This document shows, in pieces, positions 60,541 through 64,000 of a stretch of DNA of 64,000 nucleotides. The stretch covers positions 1,550,001-1,614,000 of the forward strand of contig NZ_CP017141.1 in assembly GCF_001721645.1 (NCBI RefSeq), written 5' to 3'. Origin of the DNA: Pedobacter steynii. GTDB lineage: Bacteria > Bacteroidota > Bacteroidia > Sphingobacteriales > Sphingobacteriaceae. The notes under the pieces were generated by a model. That model was not told where the DNA came from and made no database searches. It saw only the letters and a list, made by a program, of their open reading frames with translations. Each line of letters opens with the position of its first letter. Within the stretch, counting starts at the first letter, position 1. A program made the position numbers and the translations under genes.

Positions 60541-62577
60541 ATGAAATTTCAACTTGTATCAGACTATAAGCCAACAGGAGACCAGCCTACTGCCATTAAG
60601 CAATTGGTGGAAGGTGTAAACAACGAAGAAAATTATCAGACATTGTTAGGTGTAACAGGCTCTGGTAAGACTTTTACCATAGCCAACGTTATTCAGCAAA
60701 CTCAGAAACCAACCTTAATTCTGAGTCATAACAAAACCTTAGCGGCGCAGCTTTATGGAGAGTTTAAGCAGTTTTTTCCTGAAAATGCGGTCAACTATTT
60801 TGTCTCTTATTACGATTATTATCAGCCTGAGGCATTTATGCCGAGCACGAATACTTATATAGAAAAAGACCTTAGCATCAATGAGGAGATTGAGAAGTTA
60901 AGGCTGCGGACCACCTCGGCATTAATGTCCGGACGCAGGGATGTCATTGTGGTTTCTTCCATTTCCTGTATTTATGGTATGGGAAACCCCGAAGATTTTT
61001 CCAGATCTGTTTTTCGCTTTGCTGTAGGAACCAGGATTTCCAGAAATAGCTTTTTGCACAGTCTGGTAGAGATTTTATATGCCCGGACCACGAATGAGTT
61101 TAAAAGGGGAACATTCCGGGTAAAAGGAGATACGGTAGATATCTTCCCTGCTTACCTGGATAATGCTTACCGCATTTCCTTCTTTGGTGATGACATTGAA
61201 GAATTAAGTGTGATCGACCCGGTAACCGGAAAAACTTTGGAGAAACTGGAAGATATGGCCATTTATCCTGCCAATCTGTTCGTGACTCCAAAAGACCGCT
61301 TTACTTCTTCGATCTGGGGGATTCAGGAAGAACTGGAGATCCGCAAAAATCAATTGATTGGCGATCGTCATGTACTGGAAGCCAAAAGGTTGGAGGAAAG
61401 GGTGAACTTTGATATTGAAATGATGAAGGAGCTTGGGTATTGCTCCGGAATTGAAAATTACTCCCGTTTCTTTGATGGTCGTTCACCGGGAATGCGTCCT
61501 TTCTGTTTGCTGGATTATTTTCCTGATGATTACCTGATGGTGATCGACGAAAGCCATGTTACCGTACCTCAGATCCGGGCGATGTATGGAGGAGACCGGT
61601 CGCGTAAAATGTCTTTGGTGGAATATGGTTTCCGTTTGCCTTCAGCGCTGGATAACAGGCCTTTAAATTTTGATGAATTTGAGAACCTCGCTCCCCAGAC
61701 GATCTATGTAAGTGCCACACCGGCAGATTATGAATTGCAGAAAACGGAAGGAGTGGTTATTGAACAGGTGATCAGGCCAACCGGTCTACTGGATCCGCTG
61801 ATTGAAATCAGGCCAGCGGTTAATCAGGTGGATGACCTGCTGGACCAGATTGATAAAACCATTAAAATGGGCGATCGGGTATTGGTAACTACGCTGACCA
61901 AAAGAATGGCAGAAGAGCTGGCCAAGTACATGGACCGTTTAAATATAAAATGCCGTTACATTCACTCTGAAGTGAAAACCCTGGAAAGGGTAGAAATCCT
62001 GAGAGGGCTTCGACTCGGAGAATTTGATGTGTTGATCGGGATTAACTTGTTGAGAGAGGGGCTGGATTTACCGGAAGTTTCTCTGGTGGCAATTCTGGAT
62101 GCAGATAAGGAAGGTTTCCTTCGCTCAGACCGTGCGCTGATCCAGACAATTGGAAGGGCAGCCCGTAATGACAGAGGAAGAGTGATCATGTATGCAGACA
62201 ACATCACCGATTCTATGGAAAGAACGATTTCTGAAACCAACAGGCGCCGGGAGAAACAGATTGCTTACAACCTGGAACATGGCATTACGCCAAAAACAGT
62301 TGGGAAAAGCAGGGAGGCGATATTGGAGCAGACCTCCGTATTGGATTTCTCTGGAAATGCAGCAAGGGCCAAGGCCTATGTGGAGGTGGATGAAGTGAGT
62401 ATGGCTGCAGATCCTATCGTTCAGTTTATGACAAAAACTGAAATGCAGAAATCAATTGATAAAACCCGTAAGGACATGTCTAAGGCTGCAAAAGAAATGG
62501 ACTTCCTGATGGCTGCAAGATTGCGTGACGAGATGTTTGCCATGGAAAAAGTATTTGAAGAAAGATTTAGTAAATAA
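60541..62577 (+). CDS. uvrB: Excinuclease ABC subunit B
   Basis: A 678-residue helicase-like subunit of nucleotide excision repair that loads at damage with UvrA and recruits UvrC. Walker A is GVTGSGKT (37-44). The beta-hairpin that inserts into DNA is in FVSYYDYYQPEAFMPSTNTY. Motif II is MVIDESHVTVPQIRAMYGGD, and motif VI lies in LIQTIGRAARNDRGRVIMYA. The C-terminal UVR domain (about 637-672) includes KAAKEMDFLMAARLRDEMFA and contacts UvrC. Length is normal. Two small genes follow. Confidence 0.97.
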   Translation: MKFQLVSDYKPTGDQPTAIKQLVEGVNNEENYQTLLGVTGSGKTFTIANVIQQTQKPTLILSHNKTLAAQLYGEFKQFFPENAVNYFVSYYDYYQPEAFMPSTNTYIEKDLSINEEIEKLRLRTTSALMSGRRDVIVVSSISCIYGMGNPEDFSRSVFRFAVGTRISRNSFLHSLVEILYARTTNEFKRGTFRVKGDTVDIFPAYLDNAYRISFFGDDIEELSVIDPVTGKTLEKLEDMAIYPANLFVTPKDRFTSSIWGIQEELEIRKNQLIGDRHVLEAKRLEERVNFDIEMMKELGYCSGIENYSRFFDGRSPGMRPFCLLDYFPDDYLMVIDESHVTVPQIRAMYGGDRSRKMSLVEYGFRLPSALDNRPLNFDEFENLAPQTIYVSATPADYELQKTEGVVIEQVIRPTGLLDPLIEIRPAVNQVDDLLDQIDKTIKMGDRVLVTTLTKRMAEELAKYMDRLNIKCRYIHSEVKTLERVEILRGLRLGEFDVLIGINLLREGLDLPEVSLVAILDADKEGFLRSDRALIQTIGRAARNDRGRVIMYADNITDSMERTISETNRRREKQIAYNLEHGITPKTVGKSREAILEQTSVLDFSGNAARAKAYVEVDEVSMAADPIVQFMTKTEMQKSIDKTRKDMSKAAKEMDFLMAARLRDEMFAMEKVFEERFSK

Positions 62578-62606
62578 GCATCAGCTTATGTTTTATATAA
62601 TTAACA

Positions 62607-62804
62607 ATGGACGGAAAGAATAGAAAAGACATTTATCCAGGATTGGAAGTAGACATTATCTTGAAGAAAGATCAGAGAACGGGGCAGTTAACAAGGGGCA
62701 TTGTTGCAAATCTGTTGACTTCTTCTCCATATCATTCCAGAGGGATCAAAGTGCGTCTGGAAGATGGTCAGGTAGGGCGTGTGGCCGAAATTATAGGCGA
62801 TTAA
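62607..62804 (+). CDS. YwbE family small protein
   Basis: A 65-residue protein of the YwbE family (DUF2196). The sequence DIYPGLEVDIILKKDQRTGQ, LTRGIVANLLTSSPYHSRGI and KVRLEDGQVGRVAEII is typical nearly end to end. The fold is likely a small beta barrel; the function is not known. It starts 29 bases after uvrB and may share its transcript. Confidence 0.9.
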   Translation: MDGKNRKDIYPGLEVDIILKKDQRTGQLTRGIVANLLTSSPYHSRGIKVRLEDGQVGRVAEIIGD

Positions 62805-62870
62805 GGCTTGTAATGTAATTCAAATGCAATAATCTATGGACTTTTGTAATAATGAAATTCTAATTCCGTC

Positions 62871-62878
62871 TATATTTG
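62871..62878 (+). promoter_or_regulatory. -7 promoter element of the DUF4834-type gene
   Basis: TATATTTG matches TAnnTTTG and ends 19 bases before the start codon. The nearest TTG (62844-62846) is 24 bases upstream, which is longer than ideal. Confidence 0.45.
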
Positions 62879-62897
62879 TAAACATCAAATTAACATA

Positions 62898-63146
62898 ATG
62901 GGATTTTTAAAATTTCTTTTTATCGCTTTTCTGGTACTGTATATCCTGCGGATCATTTTCCGTTTGGTATTTCCTATGGTACTGAAAAACATGTTTAGCA
63001 AGGTGCAGCAACAGGCTGAAAACCAGGCCAGACAACGCAACAATAAACCTGAAGGGGACATTTCTATCGATTATATGCCACCCCAGCCAAAAGGCGGAAG
63101 AACGGATAAACTGGGTGATTTCGTAGATTATGAAGAGATAAAATAG
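62898..63146 (+). CDS. DUF4834-type small membrane protein
   Basis: An 82-residue protein with one N-terminal membrane helix (FLKFLFIAFLVLYILRIIFR, about 3-22), a short second hydrophobic stretch and a charged cytoplasmic tail. The tail contains the KGGRTDKLGDFVDYEEIK ending, recurrent in DUF4834 proteins of this phylum. Function is unknown. It is followed by the YfhO-like gene with an 87-base gap. Confidence 0.82.
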   Translation: MGFLKFLFIAFLVLYILRIIFRLVFPMVLKNMFSKVQQQAENQARQRNNKPEGDISIDYMPPQPKGGRTDKLGDFVDYEEIK

Positions 63147-63233
63147 CGGTATTTTATTCTTATCGATAAATTTACTTCCTAATCTGTATCAATTTTATAT
63201 TTTTGGGGTTAGTTTAATCTTAAACAAGCCTTA

Positions 63234-64000
63234 ATGAATAATTGGTTAAAAGCGAATGGCATACACCTGGCCATCATTGGATTTTTTGTTATCATCTGTT
63301 TTGTCTATTTCAGTCCTGTGTTACAAGGAAAAGCTCCTGCACAAAGTGACGTTATCCAGGCAAAGGCCACAGCTAAAGAGATCATGGATTATAAGGCTAA
63401 AGATGGCAAAGGGCCACTTTGGACGAACCAGATGTTTGGAGGTATGCCTGCTTATCAGATCTGGGTTCAACACCCGCTTAATGGAGCAACTTATGTCATC
63501 TCTTTCGTAAAAGCGGTCTTTCCCGATCCGGTAGATTCCGTTTTATTGTACCTGGTAGGTGCTTATCTGCTCTTCTGTGTACTCAGAATTAACCCATGGC
63601 TTGCTGCCGCGGGAGCAATAGCTTTTGCTTTTACCTCCTATAACTTTATCATTATTGCCGCAGGACATAGCAATAAGGCCCTGGCCATTGCCTTCTGTGC
63701 ACCGATTATAGCAGGAGTGATCCTGACCCTGAGGGGTAAATACTGGCTTGGAGGAAGTTTAACCGCTTTATTCCTTGCTTTAGAAATCAGGGCAAATCAT
63801 ATTCAGATGACCTATTATCTGATGATTGCCTTGTTGATTTTTGTTGGTATTGAAATATATCATGCCGTAAAAGAGAAAAAACTGGCTGCTTTCTGGAAAT
63901 CGTTGAGCTTCCTTGCAGTGGCCATGGTATTGGCTTTCATGGTGAATGCCGGAAAATTATGGACAACTTATGAGTATGGTAAGGAGTCTAACCGTGGTAA
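63234..64000 (+). CDS. YfhO-like polytopic membrane protein, 3' truncated by the window
   Basis: The first 255 codons of a large membrane protein that runs off the window. It begins MNNWLKANGIHLAIIGFFVI with a first helix at about 11-28, then a periplasmic loop with PLWTNQMFGGMPAYQI, and further helices around VLLYLVGAYLLFCVLRI, AAAGAIAFAFTSYNFIIIAA and YYLMIALLIFVGIEIYHA. The GGMPAYQ loop and helix pattern match YfhO-like (GT-C-fold) proteins, which in other bacteria glycosylate lipoteichoic acid or act on lipid-linked sugars. The role in this phylum is open. A -7-like TATTTTTG lies at 63198-63205. Confidence 0.8.
   Translation, partial: MNNWLKANGIHLAIIGFFVIICFVYFSPVLQGKAPAQSDVIQAKATAKEIMDYKAKDGKGPLWTNQMFGGMPAYQIWVQHPLNGATYVISFVKAVFPDPVDSVLLYLVGAYLLFCVLRINPWLAAAGAIAFAFTSYNFIIIAAGHSNKALAIAFCAPIIAGVILTLRGKYWLGGSLTALFLALEIRANHIQMTYYLMIALLIFVGIEIYHAVKEKKLAAFWKSLSFLAVAMVLAFMVNAGKLWTTYEYGKESNRG

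Noticed and set aside
1..64000. tRNA, rRNA, CRISPR, insertion sequence or prophage
   Set aside because: No intergenic gap is above 300 bases, none shows a cloverleaf or regular spaced repeats by eye, and no transposase, integrase or phage structural gene is among the reading frames.

Overview
The window reads as chromosomal DNA of an aerobic member of the Bacteroidota, most likely family Sphingobacteriaceae (Pedobacter-like). This rests on a full 14-gene respiratory complex I with a short NuoG, type IX secretion/gliding proteins (PorV, GldJ), a SusC/SusD pair driven by a FecI-type sigma factor and FecR, DUF4159/DUF4476/DUF4834-type proteins, and promoters of the Bacteroidota form (TTG, about 19 bases, TAnnTTTG). 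Species cannot be fixed from sequence alone. Coding density is high, no intergenic gap exceeds 300 bases, and I see no rRNA, tRNA, CRISPR array, transposase or phage gene.

Layout. 1-4.7 kb: end of a TonB energising operon (two ExbD proteins, TonB, a small membrane protein, an orphan PstS-like lipoprotein, a TPR protein). 4.7-17.6 kb: nuoA-N on the plus strand, with a promoter that overlaps the preceding terminator and a strong hairpin between nuoA and nuoB. 17.7-22.1 kb: housekeeping run (DedA, pyrophosphatase, CBS-domain membrane protein, RsmE, DUF4159, biotin carrier), closed by a 36-base perfect palindrome. 22.1-25.6 kb: gldJ and porV diverging, porV followed by ispF. 25.7-28.0 kb: pirin, YceI, a Crp-type regulator and a small Cys-rich membrane protein.

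28.0-34.2 kb is the most unusual block. Two ATP-grasp proteins, a GCS2/YbdK-type carboxylate-amine ligase, a class I glutamine amidotransferase and an esterase lie on the minus strand, and a second esterase diverges from them. Together they look like a pathway that builds an amide- or peptide-linked product of unknown identity. One ATP-grasp protein ends in a 52-residue Lys/Ala-rich repeat tail.

34.2-37.8 kb: an NAD(P)-binding protein, TypA and an SDR reductase. 37.8-48.6 kb: surface-glycan genes (three glycosyltransferases, three methyltransferases, a flippase) around an AAA ATPase and a Tricorn-like protease. 48.7-53.3 kb: a lipoprotein with two HGQPxHxC motifs, DinB, DUF4476, YjjG, DUF1648, Upp and a deacetylase-like protein that seems to have lost its catalytic motifs. 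53.3-60.3 kb: sigma factor (probable CTG start), FecR, SusC and SusD. 60.5-64 kb: uvrB, a YwbE-like gene, a DUF4834 gene and the start of a YfhO-like membrane protein cut by the window edge.
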